Below, piece by piece: positions 24,201-34,924 of a stretch of DNA of 64,000 nt. The DNA comes from Argentina anserina (lineage: Eukaryota; Streptophyta; Magnoliopsida; Rosales; Rosaceae). The notes under the pieces were generated by a model. The model did no database searches. It saw only the letters and a list, made by a program, of their open reading frames with translations, and had not been told where the DNA came from. How positions within the stretch are numbered: position 1 is the stretch's first letter; each line of letters begins with the position of its first letter. Location of the stretch: NCBI RefSeq assembly GCF_933775445.1, contig NC_065872.1, positions 19,406,001-19,470,000 of the forward strand. Reading direction: 5' to 3'. The translations under genes were made by a program, and so were the position numbers.

Positions 24201-24388
24201 GGCAGCGTGCGGGGTTGCGGGGGTAGCAGCCGGGGGGGCTGCAGCAACGACGAGCAGGGGCTGCGCCGACGAGGAACACCGACGGGAAGATGCCGGAGGC
24301 CGGAGATTACGGCGGCCGGCGGTGGAGAAGAGAAAAAATTTCTATGGCTGTAAAAGTTCAGGGTTTTAGGGTAAAGTGCGTGATAACG
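21250..24388. other. Non-coding or decayed 5' half of the copia element
   Basis: No gag domain is recognisable. The 22170-22420 stretch is GC-richer with repeated ccgga/ccggc words, and its open frames on both strands are probably composition effects. A 27-bp word beginning agatatgcgggaggagcaat occurs twice (about 23948 and 24006). Confidence 0.4.
24030..24250 (+). repeat. G-rich degenerate minisatellite (gcaggggctgc-like)
   Basis: The words gcaggggctgcg, tgcgtgcgggg and cagggg recur irregularly, giving runs of three to seven G many times within about 220 bp. It lies in the leader/gag part of the copia element. The strand could form G-quadruplexes. Cys/Gly-rich and Pro-rich open frames here are by-products of the repeat. 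Confidence 0.75.
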
Positions 24389-24774
24389 TGTTTCAGGATG
24401 AAATAATTGTGTATTATTGAATGATATGGCGGCCTATATATAGGCATTACAAAACCACAATCCCGTAGAATTCAGAGTCCTAATATATCACGGAGATGCT
24501 AATCTATCTCCTAACAGGAAACCTATTAGGCTAAGACACACACAATGGTAGAATAGTAATTCTCCCGGAACAATTAAAAGTTTCATCTAAATATAAATGT
24601 TTTAGTTACCTTACATCGTCTGAAATTTAAAAATAACTAGACTTGGGTTATAAAACAAAAACTTGACCAGCAGATAAATGTTTTTAGCCCCCTCCCCCAC
24701 TCCAACATCCTTCCCTGGGTAGGTTGTAGTGTCTGTGACTCGAATATGACTCTACAAGTGAGGTTAACATGGGA

Positions 24775-25030
24775 AAACCTGCCACGGCCTTTCTATACAG
24801 TCAGACCTTGTGTTGACAATCCTGAATACAGTCGTAACTCGTTTGATGTTTTCCTTCGAGATGTGGAGATAATATAATTAAGGTTCACAACGTATGCGGA
24901 AGCACATGGAAATTGACATCAAGACAATATCAAATATGGTGTTGTTTGAAGAACATCTCACATCTGCCAAACTATTCCTTATTTCCGCCTGATCCGAAAG
25001 GGTTAGCTACCTCGGAACTCAGATGAGCAA
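24775..25030 (+). pseudogene. Aspartyl-tRNA synthetase pseudogene 1, C-terminal part
   Basis: Frames give RPFYT, then CVDNPEYS and NSFDVFLRDVEII, which correspond to the class II core of AspRS (RPFYTMP..DNPEYSNSFD.F.RGEEI). At about 24950-25010 is NISHLPNYSLFPPDPKGLA, which corresponds to the C-terminal NIR.TSLFPRDPKRL motif 3 region. The Arg of the motif 3 NIR is lost. Everything between the anticodon-binding domain (before 17278) and RPFYT is missing, replaced by the transposon nest. Confidence 0.75.
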
Positions 25031-25975
25031 ACGACGTACTAGCTGGTGATCATCGGCACCTGCATGAATGTTGTTCATAGGGTTAATGCCTTAATGGTCG
25101 TTGTGGCGGCTTTTTGTTGGCTTAGAATGTTGCATTAGCGTTCATTATTTGTTGCGCAATTGATAAGTGAAGAGGTAGCATCTAAACATAAAAAAAAAAA
25201 CACCTAAGATTTTGCTAATTGACCAAAGTTGGTGACTTAATTATTATGTTCGATAAGAAATTCTAAGACTTCATGCGCTAAATTAGGATCCAGTTTGGGC
25301 CTCAAAGTAAATAATATATAGAGAATATTTAAGCAACTTTGATTGTACGTGTTTGGAAATTGGTGAATGTTGATGTTTGATTAGCGCGCACTGTATCTTT
25401 GTCAATTCATAGACTAGTGTTTTGGTGTATAGCGTGATAGATATGTACATATAATTTGATCTATGTAATATGAGCAAGATCGGTACGTAATTCCTCTTTA
25501 ATATAGGAAGGCTTAAAAGAGCAGCAAATTTTTGTTGCCTGAAGGCTTCTTTTTAATTGTACATTATTTGAATCTTTGTACCTGAAATAGATGATTCCTA
25601 AATCATCAGAGACATTCTCATAGTTTCTAATTATAAGTGAATAGATCAAATAAAGTATCAACATTTTAGAAGCAATCAAGTTCATCTATGTTCTTCGTGT
25701 GAATAAAAGGATCTATATTTAGTCTTATCTCCGGGTTAGACTTATATCATTCACGTAACAGATTACTAAATCAATTAATAATTTTCTTCAAGTTCGTTGG
25801 ACGCTAGCTCCAACTTACTTTGTTATGTACCTTTCATTTCCAAGTTTTTCATTTTCATATTTCTAGATGAAGGAATCAATCGTTTAGCCATCATGCATAT
25901 ATTCATACTTCTAAATCAAGATGGAACTCATGAGGGTTCATATAGACTCAAGAGTCCCCTCATATAAATCAGTCA
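25031..25975. repeat. Downstream flank of AspRS pseudogene 1, duplicated at 34940-36440
   Basis: From about 25370 the sequence matches 34940-35300 in direct orientation; shared words include ttggacgctagctccaactt and acctttcatttccaagtt. About 25885-25965 matches 36366-36440 (cgtttagcca, then agactcaag). This shows that a block larger than the synthetase was duplicated, and that 35303-36365 was added to or rearranged in the second copy. Confidence 0.75.
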
Positions 25976-25979
25976 ACAC

Positions 25980-27529
25980 CACCGCTAGAAGATGCTCTTT
26001 GCTCTAGGATTTGTCTTCAAAGCTCATCAATTCTCGACTCATTTGATATTTCACCGTGTTTGTTCCATATTGTATAATTAGGCGACATATCGTAATGAGA
26101 CAAGTGGGCACACAAGGTTAATATATCAACCGGATCTCGATTGTTATGACAAACAGTGCACGAACAACTATGAAACATCTTCCCTGACCCAGTTGACAAA
26201 TTGGTGGATCCCCTCAAGGTACTTCAGGTGAGTGCGGCAGTATTGCATCCAACTCTTGTCCATTTTTTTCTGTTATAACAAAAAAAAATAAAAACGCACT
26301 AAGTTAGGAAACAATACAATACACAAAATACTTATTGATGTTCATCTTCACCTTATGCCTCCGGTTAGGGTCATATCCCATTCAAGAGAACACTTCCTTT
26401 GTTAAGCTTCTTGCCTTCATGGGTTTCGATTTCGGTTTTGGGAAAATTTCAACAGCATCTTCCCACAGTTCCCCAAGTGCAAAAAATATCTAAACCTAGT
26501 TTGCACTCGGGAAACAGTATAGGGAGATCTTGCCGAAATCTATACCCAAAACAGAAAACGAAACCACATGAAGTGCAAGCTTGCTCAATAAAGTCATGTT
26601 CTCCCAAATTGTCCAAAAATAGGACAATTCAAGAATCAAATACAGTACAAGTGATTCTCGAACGGGAATTCTAAGCTAAAAGCAAACCGGTGAATTATTG
26701 TGAGAGTTGATGCACTCACACATATCATCCGATTAATAAATACATACAAAAAAAATTCAAAATAAAAACACATAAAAACCACATTCACACATAAATCAAC
26801 ACTAAATAAATTTAAAAGCAATTAAGAAATCCAACACTAAATCTAGTTAACTAAATTCATAATCATAGACATAATTAATCATATTCAAAACATAAAACTT
26901 AGAGTTATAATTTATAAACCCACTTCCAACACTAAATCCAACATATATTTATGAACCAAACACTAATTTTAACACAAATTAAGTGACTTATTTACACTAA
27001 AGCTAATACAAAATCACAAAATGCTTTCTACAATGAACCTCAAGTTTATTAAATTTCCAAACACAAAATTCAACCTCTAATAAACGTCAAATATGGTAAA
27101 AAGGATGGAGAAATATATAGATTACATACTAACCTAACTCAATTCAATGAGAGAAGAGAAAAGAACAAACTTTCAACTCCTAAATCAAAAATTTCTCTAT
27201 GTGAACAATAAATATCACAGCTGCAGTTCTCTGGCATTTTTCAGATCCAGTTTTGAGTTCTGCTTTAAAGATAATCCTCTTAAAGTAGCTTTAAAAACTT
27301 AAGCAACGGAAAAGGAAACGTTCATCGCCTAAGTTTATGTTAAGCGACAAGATCATATGTTGGTCGCCTAAATTTAACTTAAGCGACGTGGTTATATATT
27401 TGTCGCCTAAAATCCTCTAAAGCGACAAATTTGTGAATAAAAGCGACAATTATTATTTCCGTCGCGTAAGAATATCTTAGGCAACGAACCGAATGGAGTT
27501 GGTCGCGTAAGTGTCAAGATGGCATAGTG
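25980..27529 (-). mobile_element. Truncated CACTA (En/Spm) transposon
   Basis: The minus strand begins at 27529 with CACTATGCCATC, the diagnostic CACTA end. Within 27280-27520 there is an array of subterminal motifs (gcgac, cgtcgc, cgcctaa words in both orientations), typical of transposase binding sites. A transposase-associated domain follows at 26263-26017. The opposite CACTA end and the TNP2 transposase domain were not found, so the element is truncated; its limit near 25980 is approximate. Confidence 0.78.
26017..26263 (-). pseudogene. CACTA transposase-associated domain, frameshifted
   Basis: It starts at 26263 with MDKSWMQYCRTHLKYLEGIH then QFVNWVREDVS, the usual opening of plant En/Spm transposase-associated domains. 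A frameshift follows, and the second frame continues MFHSCSCTVCHNNRDPVDIL and NYTIWNKHGE, carrying the C.C..C and W..HGE pattern of the domain. The reading then ends at a stop near 26017. The domain is known only from plant CACTA proteins and is thought to help DNA binding. It is not functional here. Confidence 0.78.
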
Positions 27530-27673
27530 TGTTAATCATGCTCAAACACAAGAAAGAAAAATAGTGAGAGATTAAAATAAAACAATTGGAATTGAAGAAA
27601 TAAAGTTGAATCTAGTAGTCCGAATCAGAATTTGTCCATCACATTCACTCTTTTATTCTTCAATGTCACACCT

Positions 27674-30600
27674 TGATAGGAGCACAAAGTGTGACGTTCT
27701 TAATATATATATATATATATATATGCCATAATTTTTTATCTCTTATTTAGTTGTTTTAGTTTCATATTTGTGATTTGTATGTTTAGGTAGAGCTTGTATC
27801 GATTATGAGAGTTTTGATGATGAAATCGTGCTAAGTGTTAGAAATTCTTATTGAGCTATGATTCTACTTTCCTATTTTCATTCTTTCATATTTCTAACTT
27901 GTCGATTCTTTTCAGGAAAGACAAACCCTATATGGATAAGGAGTAGAGGAGCCATGATGCATTTCTAGTTGGACAAGGAGATCATGTTTAAGTTGGATAA
28001 GGAGAAGAGAAACCGGCCTACCATTTCTAAGCTCAAGTTGGAGAGTTTTCGTGCAGCCCTTGGTTGTCTCCCATTTAGATTTGGTTTCCTACATCAAGTT
28101 GGATTTGGAGTTCAAGAATCAAAGTCCATATCAAAGAAAATATCTACATCCAATTCTGATTCTATCTCCTTATTGGGATGACAAGAATGCTGATTTGACT
28201 GCTATATATAGAAGCACGACTTTGAGGAGAAAATCATCATCAACCTTGTGCACAAGTACTAGCCAAAGCTATGCCCAAACATATACTCACCATCAAGAAA
28301 TCCTAAACCCGAATTCCACCCTTCACCATTCCCTTGTTCCAAGCACATTGAGTGAAGGAGCTTCATTCCCTTAGAAGTCTTGGTCTGCCTTTGTGAATAC
28401 GTTGAGATTGCATAAAGTGTAACCATGATTCTTCTATTTTCAATTTGGCTTTTAGGTTTCTTATATTTGGATGATTACAATGTTTGGTTTTTGTTAATCT
28501 ATTTCGACTTTGTCTATGAAGTTTTAGAAGACTTCTCTCCTTGAACATATGGCTAGCAAGTGATTTTTTGGAGGAAGTCTAAGCTGTAGACTATAAACTT
28601 AAGCCAATGACGGAGTCATCAATGAGTGTTTGCGTTTTCTTGTCCCTTTTTCTCTATTTAATTTTCGTTGCTTTTCATACTGTACATTGAGGATAATGTA
28701 AGTTTTAAGTATGGGGTAGGGTATACATCATTCGTTGTATTCTATTGTTAATGCCTATGTGTTTTTTGATTTTCTTGCTTTGATTTCCGATTTTTATTTT
28801 GTTTTTCTGTTTTTGTTTTTCGATTTTGATATTATGTTATGTTGTTTTGTTTTTGTTTTGAGTCCTAGGTATGTCTTTAACTGTCTAGAATGAGTTTATC
28901 TTTGAATGATTGGTTGATAGATGATCACGATTTTGAAATGCACTTCATTGTTATTTGATGGTTAATCGATGTGTAGAAATTGTACGAACATGTAGTAGAT
29001 GAGGATTTTAAAACTTAGGTACAGAATGTGCATGTTCCTTACTTGTTTGAATTCATGTAACATATGTGAGTTTCGAGTCATGTATGTGCCTTTCTATGGA
29101 GAGTTTTATTCTATCGTTTCTTAGTTATATAACCTCATTATATCTATTTTGATCAATTCATATGTCATAGAATTTCAATGAACTAGAGAATGCTAGAACT
29201 TACTTTGTGAAACTTTCGAAGCTTTATGTCATAATGTACTTTGATTTTGAATGTGATTGTTTGGATGTTTTTACGATTCCACCATTTAAGCCAAAAATCC
29301 GTACCCCTATTTTGAGCCATGCTTGAGACACCTTAGTATGAACCTCTTTGAGCCTACGTTGAGCATTTTCTTTCATTACCAACATGTTGATAGCTTTGTT
29401 TAGTATAGTTATATCTCTACCCTTGTCTTTGAGACTTGGCAGATCCGATTTTGGATGTTAAATGAGAGTGATGATTTGATTCAAGTGTGAGGTTATGCTA
29501 TGATGTATTTGTGCCGTGAAAAGTATGATGGAGAAGAAAAATATTGAAAGATGCCGTGAGAAAAAGAAGAAGGAAAAAAACTATATACACGGTTTGAGAA
29601 AAAAAAAACGAAAAAGAATGAAAGAATGAATGAAGTCACGGCATGCATATTGTTTTTGTGAATTTGGAGTTGTGTTGTACTTGTTGAAGGCTCAACAATG
29701 TTATACTTTAGTTTTGTTCGTTTTCACAATGTTTACAGTGAAAGATTGGTCCAACATGATGATATTTAGTCCTTGTCCTTGATGGTGAATGACGACATAA
29801 GGTGGTTTGTTCTTGCTCTGTTAAGTCTTGAGGATGACTTTTTTGTGATTCATTTTCCTTGAAAAATGATATCCTTGCCGAGCCTAAGCTTACAATTTCT
29901 AAAGAACCGCATGATTCTTAAAATGAGTAGCTCTTCATCTGTAGAGTCTGTTTCGTGAGTAAGCATATGGTTTGGGTTCATTTGTGCATATAATTGGTAT
30001 CTTTCATGAGGTTTTCGAATTCGCTATGTGTTTATAACTCTTGTGTGTGAAAATTTTTTAAGCATACGTCATGTTCTTGAGAGGAAACGATTTGGAGTGC
30101 ATATTCTGGTCAATTGAACTTGAACTTGTTTTGAACATGTCGAGCTTAATATCACCTCTGTTTTTGCCATGTCTTACTTGTTAAACGAAATATCATGCTT
30201 ATTAACCATTGAATTCATCATATCTATTTCGATTGAGTGTTATTCTTGATGCTATGAGTTTGAAGATCTCTAAGACAAAATGTTAAAGGCAATATAGGTT
30301 GTGTCATTAGTTTAGTTGTATTGATTTTTATTTTGTGTTTTGATTTCCCTTTATAGTTTTGCTAAGAGACTAGCAAAGTGTAAGTGTGGGGTAGTTGATA
30401 GGAGCACAAAGTGTGACGTTCTTAATGTATATATGTCATATTCTTGTTATTTGTTATCTCTTATTTAGTTGTTTTAGTTTCATATTTGTGATTTGTATGT
30501 TTAGGTAGAGCTTGTATTGATTATGAGAGTTTTGATGATGAAATCGTGCTAAGTGTTAGAAATCTTTATTGAGCTATGATTCTAATTTCATATTCTCATT

Positions 30601-31870
30601 CTTTCATATTTCTAACATGTCGATTCTTTTCAGGAAAAACAAACCCTATATGGACAAGGAGTAGAGGAGACGTGATGCATTCCTAATTGGACAAGGAGAT
30701 CATGTCCGAGTTGGATAAGGAGAAGAGAGGCCGACCTAGCATTTCTAAGCTCAAGTTGGAGAGTTACCGTACAGCCCTTGGTTGTCTCCCATTTAGATTT
30801 GGTTTCCTACATCAAGTTGGATTTGGAGTTCAAAAATCAAAGTCCATATCAAAGAAGATATCTACATCTAATTCTGATTCTATCTCCTTATTGGGACGGC
30901 AAGAAGGCTGATTTGACTCCTATATATAGAGGCACGACATTGAGGAGAGAATCATCATCAACCTTGTGCAGAAGTACTAGCCAAATCTCTGCCCAAACAC
31001 ATATTCACCATTAAGAAATCCTAAACCCGAATTCCACCCTTCACCATTCCCTTATTCCGAGCACATTGAGTGAAGGAGATCCATTCCCTTAGAAGTCTCG
31101 GTCTACCTTTGATAATGCGTTGAGATTGCATAAAGTGTAACCATGATTCTTCTATTTTCAATTCGCATTTTAGGTTTCTTGTTTTTGGATGATTACAATG
31201 TTTAGTTTTTGTTAATCTATTTTGACTTTATCTATGAAGTTGTGGTATGATTTCAAGTTATATAAAGATGATGAATTTTAGGTTTTTGTCCTATGATTTT
31301 AGATTTCTGCCATGCATGTTATTGAAGTGATTTCGAAAGTATCTATGTGTTGTGTTTGCATTGAGTATAGCATGACACCTAGGTTGTTGGATTTAAGACT
31401 TGTGATGAATGCCATGATTCTTATTTGATGCGTTGAGTATGCATGTTAGGATTAATTGATTAGATTTCAATGAAGGGTGTTGAGCAATAGTTGAATGAGT
31501 TTAGTGTCTATGTGTTTAGGATAACCGTTGAGAACCCTAATTGCATGATCCAACCTTAGTTGCTTGTGAGATGTCTCGGTATGAATCTTAGGGAGAATTA
31601 AACCTGATTTCATTGGCTTTATATGATTTGGTTTAGTGATTGTTTGTGTGTTGGTTGGTTGATCACATGTATATATTAGATTAGGTTTATTTTTTGTTTT
31701 TATACTTAGTATCCAAAACTATAAAACTTATATCTTTTTGTGAATTCGTTGTTATTTGATTGTGATTCAGGCTCTGGTTGGATCCCCGGTTTGTGAACGA
31801 TACCCTCTTACTTTATACTACTAATGATACTTACATGGTTGATATTAATGTTGAGTAATCGAATAGATCA
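27674..31870 (+). mobile_element. Internally deleted LTR element (gypsy-like, no coding region)
   Basis: It starts tgataggagcacaaag at 27674. A second copy of this start lies at 30396. The element ends ...atagatca at 31870. An exact 5-bp duplication cacct (27669-27673 and 31871-31875) flanks the whole. The right LTR is 30396-31870 (1475 bp). The left LTR matches it only to about 28525; its last ~630 bp is missing and the sequence passes straight into 3' internal DNA. A purine-rich tract ending gtgtggggtagt sits just before the right LTR. No gag or pol was found in 28530-30395. The T-rich interior is like the 3' untranslated region of large gypsy elements. Confidence 0.85.
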
Positions 31871-31875
31871 CACCT

Positions 31876-32256
31876 ACTTACCAAACTATTCTCTTCATCA
31901 CCGAAAGGGCAGATGGTGTTTATCCTGGTCAGAAAGGACGATGGAGTCACGATTCAAACCATTCAGTGTGTCGTGAAGGCAATGAGCCATCCGGTGATCC
32001 AGTACGTGAAGTTGACCAGCGAGTCGATTATCTATGTCGATCGAAGGGATTGTTGTTCTCAATCATAGGCGCTTCACAACCTTCACACGCAGGAAGTAGT
32101 AGAATTGCATGTAACAAAGTTGTATTGTATACGTAGGGTAGCTCTTTTACCTATCATTGGGCTCGACATGAGAACCCTAATACAATGAACATTTTCTTCG
32201 CGTAGAACATGATATTTGCTTAAAGAACGTACCAAGTAATTGACTAGCTTGCGAAC
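31876..32256 (+). pseudogene. Aspartyl-tRNA synthetase pseudogene 2, N-terminal part
   Basis: About 31908-32060 reads KGQMVFILVRKDDGVTIQTI, then QCVVKAMSHPVIQYVKLTSE and SIIYVD. This is the OB-fold anticodon-binding domain of AspRS, as in pseudogene 1 but in one open frame here. After a poorly conserved stretch, 32230-32256 resembles VID.LRT, the start of the catalytic part, where the hAT-like element is inserted. Confidence 0.75.
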
Positions 32257-32620
32257 CATAGGCGGATCTAGGCGACGGCGCTCTCAGCGACTGCTGGAAG
32301 AAAATTTTGGAGGCTGGGCTTAATATGCTACATCCGCTGAGCAGATTTTGACAAATGACAAGAATATTACATTGTCCAAGTTCTGGGTGGTTCATGTATC
32401 TTCCTTCTGATACCCATCATCCACTCAAACAGTTGAGGTAACTTTTTAGGGATTTCTATCTGCCCATTTGAAGTCAAAGAGTAATATGAGCGTGTGAATG
32501 TATGACCACCAAGCAGAGTGATGACTAGAATCAGAGAGACCCACATGTACTCCATGAATTATGTAAAGTGATGAGTCTTAATGGAAGTACATGAGTTGGG
32601 TATGAAAGCAAGAAAAGAGT

Positions 32621-32623
<3 letters not shown>

Positions 32624-32658
<35 letters not shown>
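32624..32658. repeat. (TA)n microsatellite
   Basis: About 17 uninterrupted TA units inside hAT-like element 2. A second TA run of about 13 units lies at 33327-33353, and a shorter one at about 27705-27724. Confidence 0.9.
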
Positions 32659-32661
<3 letters not shown>

Positions 32662-33055
32662 CAAACATTACTATAATGTGTCCAAGTTGAAAATGAATTA
32701 GAAATAAAGGAAATGGTTTGTTAATATCAGGCTGATGGCTGCTGCACAAGGCGACGACAACCTAATAAACATGTCATCACAAGTTGACTACCGGCCATTT
32801 TTTCTCTATTTGACTTTTGAAAGTAATAATGAAGGTGAATAAGTTGTGCAAAAATTCATTCAAAAATGATATTAATATGTATAAGTTCTCTTAAATAAGC
32901 ATTTTAACCTCACTTGTAGAGTCGCATTCGAGTCACACACACTGCAACCTACCCAGGGGAGGATGTTGGGGTGGGGGAGGGAGCAAAAAATATTTATTTG
33001 CTGGTCAAGTTTTTGTTTTACAACCCAAGCCTAGTTCATAGTTGAGGAGTGCTAC

Positions 33056-33325
33056 GACGTCATAATACGGCGCTAAATCCGGCGCCGCAATCCTATGTGA
33101 CATGCCACGTCATATTGCCACATCAACAATTAAAATTATATAAAAATGTCATTTTAAATGAAGAAATTATTGTATCTTTGTTAATCCAACGGTTCTAAAT
33201 TATTATTAAAATATATTTTTTTATTTTTTTTATCATTTGTTATTTTTCATCACAATAATGCTTCTAAAATACAATTAAAAAAATAATTTACGAAAATATG
33301 CTTGAAATATATGTGTGCACGCGCG

Positions 33326-33358
<33 letters not shown>

Positions 33359-34000
33359 AAATATATTTATTTTTAAATTTTAGACGATGTAAGGTAACTA
33401 CAAGTCTATAACATTTATATTTAAATGAAACTTTTAATAAGATTCTTTGGTTTTTTTCGGAAAAGAAATATTATTTTATTAGGGTATAATTGATTTAAGG
33501 GGATATGTAAGGTAACAAATGTTATTTTTCCTAGAGTATACATATCTTAATTAATACCATATTTAATAAAATTATGTCGATGGTAATATTTCTAGTGACA
33601 AATATGTCAAGATTCATGACTTTCTTATTTAATTAATTTTATATTTATAATTAATTAATGACTATATTAATTAATACAATTACCATATATACACCACACA
33701 CACGCATATATACATATATATATCTCGCCCGTACGCATACACATATATCTTATATTTCAAGCATACTTTATATATATCGTATTTTTTTATTATATTTTGA
33801 AAGCATTTTGGAACACATAAATAATATAAAAAAGAACTACAAATTTTTTATAATAATCTAAATCCATTTGATTAACAAGGATAAAATTATCTTTTCATTC
33901 AAAAGTTACATTTTGTGATTATTGTAATTGCTGATATGACAAGGTGACGTAACATGTCGCGTTTGATTGCGGCGCCGGATCTGGCATCATATTATGACGC
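33056..34000. mobile_element. Fold-back MITE nested in hAT-like element 2
   Basis: Long inverted repeats of roughly 140 bp: acgtcataatacggcgctaa and tccggcgccgcaatc at the left, with the inverse at the right (gattgcggcgccgga, then attatgacg). The similarity continues through cacgtca and the attgtaattg-like segment. The AT-rich middle has no gene. Element 1 holds one relative of this arm (about 17665-17800) but not the pair. Long terminal repeats suggest a Mutator-like MITE. The target duplication was not resolved. Confidence 0.65.
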
Positions 34001-34401
34001 TAAAACATTTTCCTTCAAAGTTACCATACTTTGTGACCTAATAAGGCAGACCTCATAAATACTACACACATGTGTTTGGACTTTCTATTGTTTCTTCTTC
34101 TCAATTTACATGGCTCATCTTTCAAAAACGTCTATTGCTCTTTTTGCACGGCTGAAGTTCTATCATCACTTCACACAAGAAAAATGAATGAAAAAAGAGA
34201 TTGAGATAAGATAAAATTCAACGTATATTAAGAATACCTTCAACTGTTATTCAGATTAATCTTATTTGATTTATTTATCTTATTTGATTCTTAGTGATGA
34301 GAAGTTTGTAAAATTAATTTTTTACCTTAACAAGAGTTTACATTACAAATTTTTTTCCAGATGAGTAACTTTTGAACATTAGATCCGCCACTATTGCGAA
34401 C

Positions 34402-34924
34402 TCTGGCCAACCAGGGAATCGATTTTCGAAATTGAGGACTAGGTGGTAACTATTTCTTCGGGCAGTTCCTATAATCCTAAGGGTTTAGATGAATCTACCG
34501 ACCCAATATAAATTATGGTTCAAGTGAAGGTGGGGCTTCAGTGTTTGAACTCAACTACATGAGGCAATCTGCCTGCCTTGGCCAGTCGCCGCAGCTTCAC
34601 AAGCAGAGATGGCCATATGTGGTTGCTTTCAAGGTGTTTCGTGATCAGTTATGTTTGCAGAGCTGAGAGGTATATGTGAGTTCACGTACTGGTCTCGATG
34701 TTGAGAACTTGAGATGGAGATGACGAAGAGCTATTCCGAAGTTCTCGATCTTGTTAATAGGTTGTTTGTTAATATGTTTGTATATTTGAACAGAATATGA
34801 GAAGGAACTTCGAGCTGGGGGGGGGGGGGGGGGGGGAATGTATAGCTCTGAAGTACTTGCGTAAGACTCAAAGGCTCACTTTTGCAGAATGTATTCAGAT
34901 TCTAAAGGATGCTGAGTGATAGGT
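34402..34924 (+). pseudogene. Aspartyl-tRNA synthetase pseudogene 2, catalytic-domain part
   Basis: Frames in order give LANQG, a degenerate FGQFL..GF stretch, then GSSEGGASVFELNYMRQSAC and LGQSPQLHKQ. This is the AspRS class II core around motif 2 (GSSEGGA.VF...Y....ACLAQSPQLHKQ). Next come a shifted MAICG, FAELRGICEFT, MTKSYSEVLDLVNRLFVNMF, and after a 20-G run LKYLRKTQRLTFAECIQILK then DAE and a stop. Frameshifts, an internal stop and the homopolymer make it non-functional. The C-terminal part retained by pseudogene 1 is missing here. Confidence 0.82.
34817..34836 (+). repeat. Poly-G run (20 bases)
   Basis: Twenty consecutive G inside the AspRS pseudogene, where the family normally has a Lys/Glu-rich stretch. 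It is highly slippage-prone, so its exact length in the assembly may be wrong. Confidence 0.85.

Larger units (their letters stand above)
18104..24572 (-). mobile_element. Degenerate Ty1/copia retrotransposon
   Basis: Two direct repeats, 18104-18286 and 24389-24572, about 183 bp each, start tgtttca and end cggaaca on +. They are flanked by an exact 5-bp duplication attaa (18099-18103 and 24573-24577). On the minus strand the polypurine tract (complement of ctcccccttggg, 18287-18298) lies next to the 18104 LTR, so that is the 3' LTR and the element reads right to left. Coding remnants at 21240-19480 agree with this order. The LTRs still resemble each other closely, while the interior is riddled with stops. 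Confidence 0.88.
17278..24766. mobile_element. hAT-like element 1, interrupted by a copia element
   Basis: It starts cagtggcggatcta. The segments 17278-18103 and 24573-24766 together match, in inverted orientation, 32904-34393 of the second element. The right limit (24766) is only the end of that similarity. No matching terminal repeat or target duplication was found there, so this copy may be truncated. Its interior contains a ggcgc-rich block (about 17665-17745) related to the terminal repeat of the nested element at 33056-34000. No transposase gene is visible. Confidence 0.65.
32257..34393. mobile_element. hAT-like element 2 with exact 8-bp target duplication
   Basis: The left end is cataggcggatcta. 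The right end, read in reverse complement, is tagtggcggatcta. The flanks are ttgcgaac at 32249-32256 and again at 34394-34401, an exact 8-bp duplication typical of hAT elements. Removing the element rejoins the AspRS reading (LRT then LANQG). It contains no transposase. It carries a nested inverted-repeat element (33056-34000) and TA microsatellites. Confidence 0.85.

Noticed and set aside
23767..24369. Cys/Pro/Gly-rich open frames on both strands
   Set aside because: They are products of the G-rich minisatellite in the copia leader; similar frames occur in several phases at once.
27969..28374. Open frames repeated at 30687-31014
   Set aside because: They are the same LTR sequence in its two copies; no protein family fits and the copies have diverged by frame-changing differences.
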